Part shown: positions 7,275-15,150 of the stretch, piece by piece
Numbering within the stretch: position 1 is the first letter of the stretch
Layout of the letters: every line of letters begins with the position of its first letter
Program-made: the position numbers and the translations under genes
Notes under the pieces: model-generated
Databases searched by the model: none
Told to the model about the DNA's origin: nothing
Seen by the model: only the letters and a program-made list of their open reading frames with translations
Source: Clostridiales bacterium
GTDB lineage: Bacteria > Bacillota_A > Clostridia > Lachnospirales > Lachnospiraceae
Length of the DNA stretch: 19,268 bases
NCBI GenBank assembly: GCA_030154385.1
Contig: JASKJZ010000010.1
Span: forward strand, 1-19,268
Reading direction: 5' to 3'

Positions 7275-7709
7275 TTACACCCACGCTCCTTCCCATGGAA
7301 TTGGTCCTTCCATCAGGCAAAACTCCAGCTCTGCTTTTTCTGTACAGTAGGGTACACAAAGACAAGTAAGCGGATACTGCTCCTTCGCAAATGTTCTTCG
7401 AAGGGTCGCATATTCCTGAGCTTTTTCATGGTACAACGCTATTGCTTGCTGTTCGGTCTCATGAGTCGCCAAATACAGTCCTAAATCCACTAAGAAAAAA
7501 CCAAGCTGCTGCATTTTTTGCAGAATATCTTCATGACCGCTTTGTTCCTTCGCAACGGGACTTTTTGTATCCATAACCGCCTCTCCGGCAAAAAATGGTT
7601 TATTAAGAGCAGGGAAAATCGTTCCAATATTAAGCGCATCCTCTTCCTTGTATAATGTGCTCCATTCTTGCTGTGGGACTGTTACTATGGCTAGATTTTG
7701 TTCGGACAT
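7275..7709 (-). CDS. cotJB: CotJA-CotJB fusion, spore coat assembly protein
   Basis: This single 144-residue frame carries two small coat-protein domains that are normally separate genes. Residues about 10-42 contain WSTLYKEEDALNIGTIFPAL and NKPF, the CotJA signature. Residues about 62-144 contain LQKMQQLGFFLVDLGLYLATH, the YHEKAQEYATLRRTF helix and the closing GPIPWEGAWV, the CotJB signature. A short polar linker joins them. In the usual cotJABC operon, CotJA and CotJC depend on each other for coat assembly; here the order A-B-C is kept. ATG at 7707-7709 has AAGGAG six bases upstream, but that site lies inside a long hairpin (7713-7774). The stop abuts the CotJC start. The domain calls rest on remembered family motifs, not an alignment. 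Confidence 0.8.
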   Translation of the reverse strand: MSEQNLAIVTVPQQEWSTLYKEEDALNIGTIFPALNKPFFAGEAVMDTKSPVAKEQSGHEDILQKMQQLGFFLVDLGLYLATHETEQQAIALYHEKAQEYATLRRTFAKEQYPLTCLCVPYCTEKAELEFCLMEGPIPWEGAWV

Positions 7710-7712
7710 AAA

Positions 7713-7774
7713 AATCTCCTTTCTTGCAAATCATAACAATAGTTGCTATTTTAGTATTTGCAAAAAAGGAGATT
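7713..7774 (-). promoter_or_regulatory. Long leader hairpin burying the CotJ ribosome site (or a terminator)
   Basis: Arms 7713-7731 (AATCTCCTTTCTTGCAAAT) and 7756-7774 (ATTTGCAAAAAAGGAGATT) pair over 19 bases with one mismatch. In minus-strand RNA that mismatch is a G-U pair, so the stem is continuous. A second 5-base stem (7738-7742 with 7746-7750) sits in the 24-base loop. The downstream arm contains the AAGGAG ribosome site (7716-7721) of the CotJA-CotJB gene, three bases of U then lead to AUG. If transcribed together, the upstream arm would mask the site. It could also terminate transcripts from the amino-acid transporter just upstream, since a short U-run follows the stem. Confidence 0.65.
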
Positions 7775-7792
7775 CTAGCTTGGTAATGCTTG

Positions 7793-8524
7793 CTATAAGG
7801 TTCGTTTTAAAAATTCACGGGTTCGGTCTTGGGTTGGACTATTGAAAATCTGCTCAGGTGTACCTTCTTCTACAATGACACCTTGATCCATAAATACCAC
7901 ACGGTCGGCAACCTCTTTTGCAAATCCCATCTCATGGGTTACGACCAACATGGTAAGTCCTGCATCCGCAAGCTCCTTCATGACCTTTAATACTTCTCCC
8001 ACCATCTCTGGGTCAAGAGCAGAAGTAGGTTCGTCAAAAAGCAGAACATCTGGCTCCATCGAAAGTGCTCTTGCAATCGCAACCCGCTGCTTTTGCCCGC
8101 CTGACAGCTGTCTTGGTTTTGCCTTTAAATACTGATCCATTCCAACAATTTTCAAAAATTTCATAGCCACTTCTTCCGCTTCCTGCTGTGAACGTTTTAA
8201 TATCTTTAGCTGTCCTACCAGACAATTACTGAGGACATTATGATTGTTAAATAAATTGAACTGCTGAAACACCATGCCAAGCTTGGTACGATATTTAAAA
8301 ATATCATGCTTGTCATCCAATATATTTTCCCCTTTATAGATAATCTGTCCGCCCGTTGGCCGCTCTAACAGATTGATACAACGAAGAAGCGTCGATTTCC
8401 CAGAACCAGAAGATCCAATGATACACACAACCTCTCCCGTATTTACGCTAAAATCAATATCCTTAAGCACCTCGTGTGATCCAAAGACCTTACTTAAGTG
8501 TTGTACCTCGATAACTTTTTCCAT
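7793..8524 (-). CDS. Polar amino-acid ABC transporter ATPase (GlnQ/HisP-like)
   Basis: This 243-residue cytoplasmic ATPase is of the PAAT importer type. Walker [10 protein letters not shown] is at 37-45, Q-loop Gln87 in VFQQFNLF, signature LSGGQKQR at 140-147, Walker B LLFDEP at 161-166 followed by the D-loop SALD, and the switch His197 in [11 protein letters not shown]. Its partner is the binding-protein/permease fusion encoded immediately upstream, whose stop lies 13 bases before this start. The frame extends 13 codons further, but ATG at 8522-8524 has AAGGAGG at a good distance and gives the standard N-terminus. Substrate is inferred as a polar or charged amino acid from the subfamily only. 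Confidence 0.95.
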   Translation of the reverse strand: MEKVIEVQHLSKVFGSHEVLKDIDFSVNTGEVVCIIGSSGSGKSTLLRCINLLERPTGGQIIYKGENILDDKHDIFKYRTKLGMVFQQFNLFNNHNVLSNCLVGQLKILKRSQQEAEEVAMKFLKIVGMDQYLKAKPRQLSGGQKQRVAIARALSMEPDVLLFDEPTSALDPEMVGEVLKVMKELADAGLTMLVVTHEMGFAKEVADRVVFMDQGVIVEEGTPEQIFNSPTQDRTREFLKRTL

Positions 8525-8537
8525 GGTCTCTCCCTCC

Positions 8538-10124
8538 TTATACTGCTTTGTCTGCATTACCATTCATCGAATAATTTTCAGGACCATCGAGACGACGCTC
8601 CATATAGCGAAGAATTCTGGTAACCGTAAATGTCATAATAAAGTAAATGACACAGGCAACAAAGAAGGATTCAAAATAACGGAAGTTATTTCCTGCCACA
8701 GACTTTGTCTGGAAATAAAGCTCCGTTACGGCAATTACGTTAAGTACGGAGGTATCCTTGATATTAATGACAAACTCATTTCCTGTTGCTGGAAGAATAT
8801 TTCGAATAACCTGAGGTAATACGACGTTCACCATCGTCTGGAAATGATTCATACCAATCGCCTGCGCCGCCTCGTACTGTCCTTTGTCTATGGATACGAT
8901 ACCACCACGGATAATCTCAGACATATAAGCTCCTGTATTAATGGATACGATAAAGATTGCCGCTCCAATTGGGTTCATATGAATCCCAAAGGCAAGCGCT
9001 GAACCATAATAAATAACCATCGACTGTACGATCATAGGAGTCCCACGAAATACCTCGACATAAATAGAAAGCAGGGCATTCACGATTTTTTGAAGGCCAC
9101 GTTTTGCCTTCATAGCCGGCACTGGTATCGTTTTGATCACACCAACCATTAATCCTAAGATAAAGCCTAAAACGGTACCAATCATCGAAATAAGAAGTGT
9201 CATAAGCGCACCTCTTACAAACATACCGCCGTTTTCTTTGATGATACTTACCACCCAGTCAAAGCTTGTCTTTTCACCTTCTCCGCCTGGCTGATTCTTA
9301 ATTGCCCAGTCCATCAGATCTTCCCGTTCCTCTTCCGAGATACCCGCTAAAATTTCATTGATTTTTCCAGTTAATTCGCTTCCCTTTGCGACGCCAACGG
9401 ACACCGCAGTATCCTCTTCACTTGTCACAAAGCCTTGTCCCTCTGCAAATTCAACCATAACAAAATTTTTATTTTTTGCGGTGGCACTCACACCCTCTGG
9501 TCTCTCGGACACATAACCATCGATGATGCCAGACTGCAAGGCTACGCGCATCGCTGGAAAGTTGTCCATTGCTGTCTGCTTCTCCACGCCCTCAATCTGA
9601 TCGATTACTGAGTAGTGAAAGGTATTGAGCTGTGCTGTGATTTTAGCGCCTGCAAAATCCTCAAGTGAGGCTGCATCTTCATATTTTCCACCCTTTAATA
9701 CTACCATGACCAGATTGGATTTATAATATACATCCGTAAAATCAATTGTTTTTTTACGATCCTCCGTTGGAGACATACCTGCAATGATGGCATCTATTTT
9801 ACCGGACTGCAGGGCTGGTACCAAGCCATCCCACTCTGTTTTTACAACGACTAATTTTTTCCCTAGACCTTCTGCAATTTTCTTTGCGATCTCCACATCA
9901 TAGCCGCCCGCATATTCTTGGTTGCCATCAATTGGTACTCCGCCATTTTCATCCCCTGTCTGCGTCCAGTTAAAGGGTGGATATCCAGCCTCCATCCCTA
10001 CGCGGAAAACATCACTGCTATCCTCGGCTGCGCTTACCACCCTTGCAGCGCCTGTAAAAAGTCCGCTAAGCAGCAAAACCGCTGCGAGTGCTGTAAAAAT
10101 ACGCATTCTCATTTTTGTTTTCAA
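8538..10124 (-). CDS. Amino-acid ABC transporter: fused substrate-binding protein and permease
   Basis: This 528-residue two-part protein begins with a basic N-terminus and hydrophobic signal segment (about 8-32), followed by an SBP_bac_3 domain (about 38-275) with [24 protein letters not shown] and IDFTDVYY. Arg123 is the usual carboxylate-binding residue. A HisM/GlnP-type permease domain (about 295-512) follows, with the EAA loop [12 protein letters not shown] (418-429) and VLPQVIR, which contacts the ATPase. The binding domain stays tethered outside the membrane; such fusions are known in Firmicutes. The start is probably TTG at 10122-10124: AAGGAG lies eight bases before it, while the ATG at 10112 would be 20 bases away. 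The frame is open much further upstream but runs through the promoter. The ATPase gene follows directly. Confidence 0.93.
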   Translation of the reverse strand: MKTKMRMRIFTALAAVLLLSGLFTGAARVVSAAEDSSDVFRVGMEAGYPPFNWTQTGDENGGVPIDGNQEYAGGYDVEIAKKIAEGLGKKLVVVKTEWDGLVPALQSGKIDAIIAGMSPTEDRKKTIDFTDVYYKSNLVMVVLKGGKYEDAASLEDFAGAKITAQLNTFHYSVIDQIEGVEKQTAMDNFPAMRVALQSGIIDGYVSERPEGVSATAKNKNFVMVEFAEGQGFVTSEEDTAVSVGVAKGSELTGKINEILAGISEEEREDLMDWAIKNQPGGEGEKTSFDWVVSIIKENGGMFVRGALMTLLISMIGTVLGFILGLMVGVIKTIPVPAMKAKRGLQKIVNALLSIYVEVFRGTPMIVQSMVIYYGSALAFGIHMNPIGAAIFIVSINTGAYMSEIIRGGIVSIDKGQYEAAQAIGMNHFQTMVNVVLPQVIRNILPATGNEFVINIKDTSVLNVIAVTELYFQTKSVAGNNFRYFESFFVACVIYFIMTFTVTRILRYMERRLDGPENYSMNGNADKAV

Positions 10125-10158
10125 CTTATCTTCTCCTTTGCTCGTTTCAATTGTTTTA

Positions 10159-10187
10159 AGTCTAAAATACGGATTGCATATTGTCAA
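10159..10187 (-). promoter_or_regulatory. Sigma-A promoter for the amino-acid ABC operon
   Basis: On the minus strand: -35 TTGACA (10182-10187, perfect), a 17-base spacer, and -10 TAGACT (10159-10164). The predicted transcript starts near 10152 and leaves a leader of about 28 bases before the TTG start, long enough to include the AAGGAG site. The location also argues that the long upstream extension of the frame is not translated. Confidence 0.75.
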
Positions 10188-10259
10188 CAAAAAAGTATGT
10201 ATTTTTATGCAGTTTTTTACAGGAATATAGCATTTTAGTAGCAAAATAAAGCTTTTGCC

Positions 10260-10301
10260 AAAAAAAGGATGACACTCCCTTTTTACCTGGGCTGTCATCC
10301 T
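10260..10301 (-). terminator. Intrinsic terminator of the sugar-utilisation operon
   Basis: Arms AGGATGACA (10266-10274) and TGTCATCCT (10293-10301) pair perfectly. Inner CCC and GGG bases extend the stem across a small bulge. On the minus strand seven T residues follow at once (10260-10266 region). This is a strong rho-independent terminator about 90 bases after the glucosidase stop. It separates the sugar operon from the amino-acid importer downstream. Confidence 0.85.
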
Positions 10302-10393
10302 ACTTCGTAAACTCTGTTACCTCTCTTTTTTACATCTTTTTTCATATATCAAGTAATGTCCATCAATCATACCATGTATAATCATAACGTTTT

Positions 10394-12010
10394 CTACAAC
10401 CGATACATCCTCGCTTCATAAGGACGAAGCATACCTTCCAAACCCGCATCCTCATAGGAGGAAATCAGCAGTTCCTTCTCTTTTTCTAACTCCTTTGGAA
10501 GGGAATAGGAAACGGTACTGCCATAAAAATTGCAAAGAACAAAGAGCGTAGCGTCGGCATTTGTCCGGGTGTAGGCAAAAATGGCAGGATCTTCTGGAAA
10601 TAAGAGCTTATATTGTCCATCGACAAATACAGGAATTGTCTTTCTTAACCAAATCAGCTTTTGATAATGATAAAAAATAGAATTCTTCTCCATACGAGCG
10701 GCTTTCGCATTGATTTGTTTATAGTTTGGATTGACCTTTATCCAAGGTGTTCCCGTAGTAAAGCCTGCCTGCTCACTATCATCCCACTGCATCGGCGTCC
10801 TTGCATTATCCCTGCCCTTAGCGTAAATGGATTCCATGACAGCTTCCTTCTCATAACCCGCATCAATTCTTTCCTTATATAAATTCAAAAGCTCAATATC
10901 TTGATATTCTTCAATGGAATATCTTACATTTGTCATACCAAGCTCTTCCCCTTGATAAATATAAGGAGTCCCTTGCATTCCGTGAAGAAGGATTGCCAGC
11001 ATCTTTGCGGATTCTATACGATATTTGCTATCATTTCCCCAGCGGGATACGATTCTTGGCAAATCATGATTGTTCCAAAATAAGCTGTTCCAGCCCTTGT
11101 TATAAAGTGCCTCCTGCCATGTGGATAACACCTGCTTTAGCTTTAAAAAAGGAAGGGGCATAAGATCCCATTTTTCCCCGTCTTCCTTTTGGTCAAGACA
11201 GATATGCTCAAATTGAAAGACCATCGAAAATTCACTGCCATCTGGATTGCTATAGATGAGCGCATTTTCTGGATTGGCACTCCACGCCTCGCCAACCGTA
11301 ATCAAGTCCCCCCTTTGGAAGGTTTCCCGACTTAGCTCTTGTAAAAAGGTGTGGAGCTTTGGCCCATCGGCAGTGATTTTTTGGTCGGGCTCCTTTGCCA
11401 CACAATCGATCACATCCAGACGAAAGCCCCCGATCCCTTTGTCCATCCACCATAGAATCATATCATAAATTTCTCCTCGAAGGGCTTCATTTTCCCAGTT
11501 AAGGTCTGGCTGCTTTATCGAAAACTGGTGAAAATAATACTGCGAAAGCTCAGGCACCCATTCCCAGGCAGAGCCGCCAAAGGCAGCCCTTAGCTCATTG
11601 GGCGGATTTCCCTCGATGCCGTCTCGCCAAACATAGTAATCATGATAGGGGTTGTCCTTGCTTTTCTTCGCTTCCAAAAACCAGGGATGCTCATCGGAAG
11701 AGTGATTGAGCACCAAATCCATGATAATGCGAATACCTCGTTTTTTTGCTTCTGCAATAAGAGCATCCATATCCTCCAGGGTCCCAAACATCGGATCGAT
11801 GTCCTGATAATTTGAGATGTCATATCCGTTGTCGTCTTGGGGCGATGAATAAATCGGAGAGAGCCACAGGGCATCCACTCCAAGCTCCTGTAAGTAATCA
11901 AGCCGCTTTATGATACCTTGTAGATCTCCGATGCCATCCCCATTGGTATCTTGAAAGCTTCTTGGATAAATCTGATAAACGACAGCCTGTTTCCACCATT
12001 TTTGTTCCAT
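10394..12010 (-). CDS. Oligo-1,6-glucosidase-type alpha-glucosidase (GH13)
   Basis: This is a 538-residue intracellular glycoside hydrolase of family 13, subfamily 31 type, with no signal peptide. Catalytic regions: region I DLVLNH (98-103), nucleophile Asp199 in GFRLDVID, acid/base Glu241 in VGEAWS, and Asp316 in WNNHDLPR. Val200 directly follows the nucleophile. In this subfamily Val at that place goes with alpha-1,6 linkages (isomaltose, panose, isomalto-oligosaccharides) and Thr with alpha-1,4. An EF-like calcium loop, DTNGDGIGD (21-29), is present. The frame extends 24 codons further into the upstream permease gene, but ATG at 12008-12010 has GGAG before it and gives the canonical KWWKQAVVYQIYPRSF start. 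It is the last gene of the sugar ABC operon and would cleave the imported oligosaccharide. Confidence 0.92.
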   Translation of the reverse strand: MEQKWWKQAVVYQIYPRSFQDTNGDGIGDLQGIIKRLDYLQELGVDALWLSPIYSSPQDDNGYDISNYQDIDPMFGTLEDMDALIAEAKKRGIRIIMDLVLNHSSDEHPWFLEAKKSKDNPYHDYYVWRDGIEGNPPNELRAAFGGSAWEWVPELSQYYFHQFSIKQPDLNWENEALRGEIYDMILWWMDKGIGGFRLDVIDCVAKEPDQKITADGPKLHTFLQELSRETFQRGDLITVGEAWSANPENALIYSNPDGSEFSMVFQFEHICLDQKEDGEKWDLMPLPFLKLKQVLSTWQEALYNKGWNSLFWNNHDLPRIVSRWGNDSKYRIESAKMLAILLHGMQGTPYIYQGEELGMTNVRYSIEEYQDIELLNLYKERIDAGYEKEAVMESIYAKGRDNARTPMQWDDSEQAGFTTGTPWIKVNPNYKQINAKAARMEKNSIFYHYQKLIWLRKTIPVFVDGQYKLLFPEDPAIFAYTRTNADATLFVLCNFYGSTVSYSLPKELEKEKELLISSYEDAGLEGMLRPYEARMYRL

Positions 12011-12030
12011 TTCTTCTCCAACCTTTCCTT

Positions 12031-12861
12031 TTATGCTTTCACGGAGCCGCTCGTGACGCCCGCGATAATCCATTTCTGGCAAAAAATATAAACAATCAAT
12101 ATAGGTAACAATACCATTAAATAGGAGGCAAATGCAAGATTATATTGTGTTGAAAATTGACTTTTAAATACATACTGCGCAAGCTGCAGGGTTTGCTGCT
12201 TGGCATCGCTTAGTAACACAAGCGGCATTAAAAAATCATTCCAGGTCCACATAAAGGATAAAATCGCTACGGTGGCGCTCATCGGCTTTAGCAGCGGAAA
12301 TATGATGCGTACAAATGTCTGCATGGTACCAGCCCCGTCAATTCTTGCTGCCTCCTCTAAGGCAAGGGGAAGTGTTTTTATATAACCACTGTATAAAAAG
12401 GTGTTCATCGGCAGTCCAAAGATAATATATAAGAAGGTAATTCCATAAATATTATCAAAATGAAAGGCCGAAGCCTGCTTAACCAGCGGAAGCATTATGA
12501 CATTAAAGGGAATGAACATTGCACTGATAAAATAATAGTACATAATATGGAAAAACCTGCTTTTTTCTTTGTTTCGAACAATGGCATACGCTGCCATCGA
12601 ATTCGTTAAAATAGTAAACACCAGGTTAATGCTTGTAATAAAGAACGTGTTAAAAAATTTCTGCGGATAATCCGTAAGCTTCCACGCATCAATAAAATTT
12701 TCAAGATGCAGGGTCTTTGGAAGCGATAAAATATGATCCATCTCTTGGGGTGATTTCAAGGCTATCACGATGGTGATATAGAGAGGTCCTAGTATGAACA
12801 AAAAAGCAAGTGCACCTAAAAGGATAGTGAGTGGCCAGTTGACTGCATTCTTTTTTCTCAT
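12031..12861 (-). CDS. Sugar ABC transporter permease, MalG-like (CUT1)
   Basis: This 276-residue inner-membrane permease has six predicted helices and the CUT1 EAA loop EEAARIDGAGTMQTF followed by IIFPLLKP, which docks onto the ATPase. The N-terminal arm and the periplasmic loop containing LENFIDAWK match MalG-type subunits. Its ATG overlaps the stop of the MalF-like gene by four bases (ATGA), a sign of translational coupling and a fixed heterodimer. GGAG lies 11 bases before the start. The glucosidase gene starts 20 bases after the stop. No ATPase is encoded in the operon. Substrate inferred from context as an alpha-glucoside oligomer. Confidence 0.94.
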   Translation of the reverse strand: MRKKNAVNWPLTILLGALAFLFILGPLYITIVIALKSPQEMDHILSLPKTLHLENFIDAWKLTDYPQKFFNTFFITSINLVFTILTNSMAAYAIVRNKEKSRFFHIMYYYFISAMFIPFNVIMLPLVKQASAFHFDNIYGITFLYIIFGLPMNTFLYSGYIKTLPLALEEAARIDGAGTMQTFVRIIFPLLKPMSATVAILSFMWTWNDFLMPLVLLSDAKQQTLQLAQYVFKSQFSTQYNLAFASYLMVLLPILIVYIFCQKWIIAGVTSGSVKA

Positions 12862-13739
12862 TGATTCATCTTCTCCTCTCTTTTTTCCAGTATCTTTAAT
12901 TGGAGAACGGAAATTACTGCTACCACAAGGAATAATATAACGGCATTTGCAGACTGATAGGCAAACTGTCCGCCATCAAAGCCTCTTTTATAGATCAAAA
13001 GAGAAATAGTAGTGGTAGAAGTACCCGGTCCACCGCCCGTCATTGCCATAATTTGATCAAATGCCATAAGAAAATTCTTAACACTTAATACCATATTAAT
13101 CGTAAAAAATGGAGCGATCAAGGGAAATGTAATCTTAAAAAAGCGAGTTCTTCCTACTGCGCCGTCCATCGCTGCTGCTTCATAGATTTCCTTATCGACG
13201 GTTTGAAGTCCTGATAGATAAATCATGGTATTAAACGCCATAGACTGCCAGACCGTTACAAATAAAACACCAAGCCATGCCTTACTGGTTCCAAGAATGT
13301 TTTCACTAAGGCCAGAAATCCCAAAGAATCGTCCGAAATCTGGAATCACATTTCCAAAAATAAAGTTAAACACAAACCCAATGATTAAGGTTCCTAGCAT
13401 ATAGGGAAGAAAATAAAGTGCCTTTAGGAAATTTCTTCCCTTTATCTTCCCATTTAGCCCACAAGCCAGCATAAGGCTAATTCCGTTTACCAAAATCGTT
13501 GCCGACAGGGCAAACTGAAAGGTAAATAAATAAGTCTTTGCAATGCTTGGATCCCGAAAGAACTGCAAAAAATTGCGAAGTCCAACAAACTGCCAGGCTC
13601 CATAACCCTTCCAGTCGGTAAAGCTATAAAAGATGCCCTTTAAAAAGGGCAGGGTATGAAACAGGAAAAAAAGTACCGCCATCGGCGCTACCATAAGGTA
13701 GAACGCCGGGCTGATACGATTGTGATTATTTGTTTTCAA
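12858..13739 (-). CDS. Sugar ABC transporter permease, MalF-like (CUT1)
   Basis: This permease of about 293 residues has six helices and the EAA loop EIYEAAAMDGAVGRTRFF plus KITFPLIAP, pairing with the MalG-like subunit. The first helix region, YLMVAPMAVLFFLFHTLPF, is typical of the family. The start is uncertain. AGGAGG (13748-13753) is only two bases before a GTG at 13743-13745 but eight bases before an in-frame TTG at 13737-13739, so I prefer the TTG. There is no nearby ATG. The gene follows the lipoprotein gene by 21 bases and overlaps the next by four. Confidence 0.92.
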   Translation of the reverse strand: MKTNNHNRISPAFYLMVAPMAVLFFLFHTLPFLKGIFYSFTDWKGYGAWQFVGLRNFLQFFRDPSIAKTYLFTFQFALSATILVNGISLMLACGLNGKIKGRNFLKALYFLPYMLGTLIIGFVFNFIFGNVIPDFGRFFGISGLSENILGTSKAWLGVLFVTVWQSMAFNTMIYLSGLQTVDKEIYEAAAMDGAVGRTRFFKITFPLIAPFFTINMVLSVKNFLMAFDQIMAMTGGGPGTSTTTISLLIYKRGFDGGQFAYQSANAVILFLVVAVISVLQLKILEKREEKMNQ

Positions 13740-13760
13740 GATCACATCCTCCTCTTTTCG

Positions 13761-15035
13761 CTATTGCACGTTAAGGATGTCATACTGTTCATCACAGCTT
13801 TTTAGTGTAGCTTCAATATTCTGATTTTCGTCCATTTTGTTTGCCTGATTCAAAAAGAACTCGGATAAAATGGCCGATAAATCATAACCACTTGGATAAT
13901 AGTGGTCCACAAAATCTGTCACCTTTCCCTCGGCAATATCATTTGCAAGTCCAGCAACGGAAGCATCCTTTTGTACAACTCCCGAAACGGGTGAAAATGC
14001 AAACTGTTCGTCTATATAGGTCTGGCTGTTCTCCGGCTTAAGTAAAAAGGCTAGGAAACGCTTTGCCGCATCTGGATTTTTACATTGTTTGGTTACCATC
14101 AGCATCACATCAATACCCGATACGACCTTGTTTTTTGCAGGGTCATTGGTTGCCGGATAAGCAAACATATCCATATGAATGTCCGGATTTGTCTTCTTGA
14201 TTTCTGAAACTGCCCAAACTCCGTTAATTAACATCGCAGCTTCACCATTTGCAAAATTACGATTTCCATCATCATAGGAAGTACCCATAAAATCATTTTG
14301 TGCATAGCTTACAATCTTACTATATTTTTGTAAGACCTCTTCATGGGTGCCCAAAAAGGTTGCCTTTCCTTCCTTTTTCGCTGCTAAAAACCCATCGGGC
14401 TGTATCGCAGGGGCTAATGAATTCCAGGAGGGAAGGATTGTCCAGCTATCCTTAAAGCTTAACTCAAAGGGCGTTATTCCCGCTGCTGTCAGCGCGTCGC
14501 AAACCTGGATCAGCTCATCCCAGGTCTTTGGTACCGCAACATTTGCTTTTTTAAATAAATCTACATTATAGATAATACCCGATGCATTGGTAGCAAATGG
14601 AATACCATATGCCTTTTTTTCCTGCCCTGCATTGATATCATATACCGTCTGCATATAGGATTCGTTGATTGACTTCATAAAATCCTGATCTTTCAAATCC
14701 ACCAAGATGCCGGCATCGGTAAGCTCCGTATACGTATTATCGCCGCCGTAGGCAATGATATCTGGCAAATCATCCTTGGTCATTCTTGTCTTCAATACCG
14801 TTCCTGCATCTGCAGGTGCATTTAATGTAACCTGAATATCCTTATTTTCCTCATTAAATTGATCCACCAGCTTTTGCATGGTAGATACATTCTCCATTTT
14901 AGAGGAAAAGAACTCAAGCTTCGTTACGCCATTCTCGACCTTACTAGACGAGTCCGTACTGCTGCCGCACCCGGTAAATATCATGGATGTCAAGGCAAGC
15001 ACCAAGGTTGTTGCTATCATTTTTTTTGCTTTCAT
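13761..15035 (-). CDS. Extracellular sugar-binding lipoprotein of a CUT1 ABC importer
   Basis: This 424-residue solute-binding protein of the SBP_bac_1 family has an N-terminal lysine-rich signal peptide ending in a lipobox (IFTGC, Cys at about 23). It would therefore be lipid-anchored on the cell surface, deliver sugar to the two permeases encoded next, and set the specificity. A Ser/Asp-rich linker precedes the mature domain. Recognisable parts include LVDQFNEENKDIQV, DLPDIIAYGG, a KTWDELIQVCDAL helix and a NGVWAVSEIKKTNP hinge region. The frame runs 18 codons further upstream, but ATG at 15033-15035 has AAGGAG seven bases before it and puts the signal peptide first. It is the first gene of the four-gene sugar operon. 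Confidence 0.93.
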   Translation of the reverse strand: MKAKKMIATTLVLALTSMIFTGCGSSTDSSSKVENGVTKLEFFSSKMENVSTMQKLVDQFNEENKDIQVTLNAPADAGTVLKTRMTKDDLPDIIAYGGDNTYTELTDAGILVDLKDQDFMKSINESYMQTVYDINAGQEKKAYGIPFATNASGIIYNVDLFKKANVAVPKTWDELIQVCDALTAAGITPFELSFKDSWTILPSWNSLAPAIQPDGFLAAKKEGKATFLGTHEEVLQKYSKIVSYAQNDFMGTSYDDGNRNFANGEAAMLINGVWAVSEIKKTNPDIHMDMFAYPATNDPAKNKVVSGIDVMLMVTKQCKNPDAAKRFLAFLLKPENSQTYIDEQFAFSPVSGVVQKDASVAGLANDIAEGKVTDFVDHYYPSGYDLSAILSEFFLNQANKMDENQNIEATLKSCDEQYDILNVQ

Positions 15036-15114
15036 AAACGCTCTCCTTTTCGCTTTCAATTGATATCTCCAGTTTATCGGCAAATGCATCGATTCGATAT
15101 AAGGTATTTGTGAT

Positions 15115-15126
15115 GTTACATGTAAC
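15115..15126. repeat. 12-base perfect palindrome upstream of the sugar operon
   Basis: GTTACATGTAAC is a perfect palindrome lying 80 bases before the lipoprotein ATG, between the response regulator stop and the sugar operon. A weak TTATAT -10-like hexamer lies downstream of it on the minus strand, without a good -35, which would suit an activated promoter. The palindrome is a candidate binding site for one of the adjacent AraC-type regulators or a repressor. Inference from position only. Confidence 0.35.
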
Positions 15127-15150
15127 TTTTCTTACCTTTTTCATGTGCCT

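Noticed and set aside
13635..13650. GCCCTTT/AAAGGGC inverted repeat
   Set aside because: It lies inside the MalF-like coding region, in a conserved stretch (LPFLKGIFY), with no T-run; most likely a coding coincidence.
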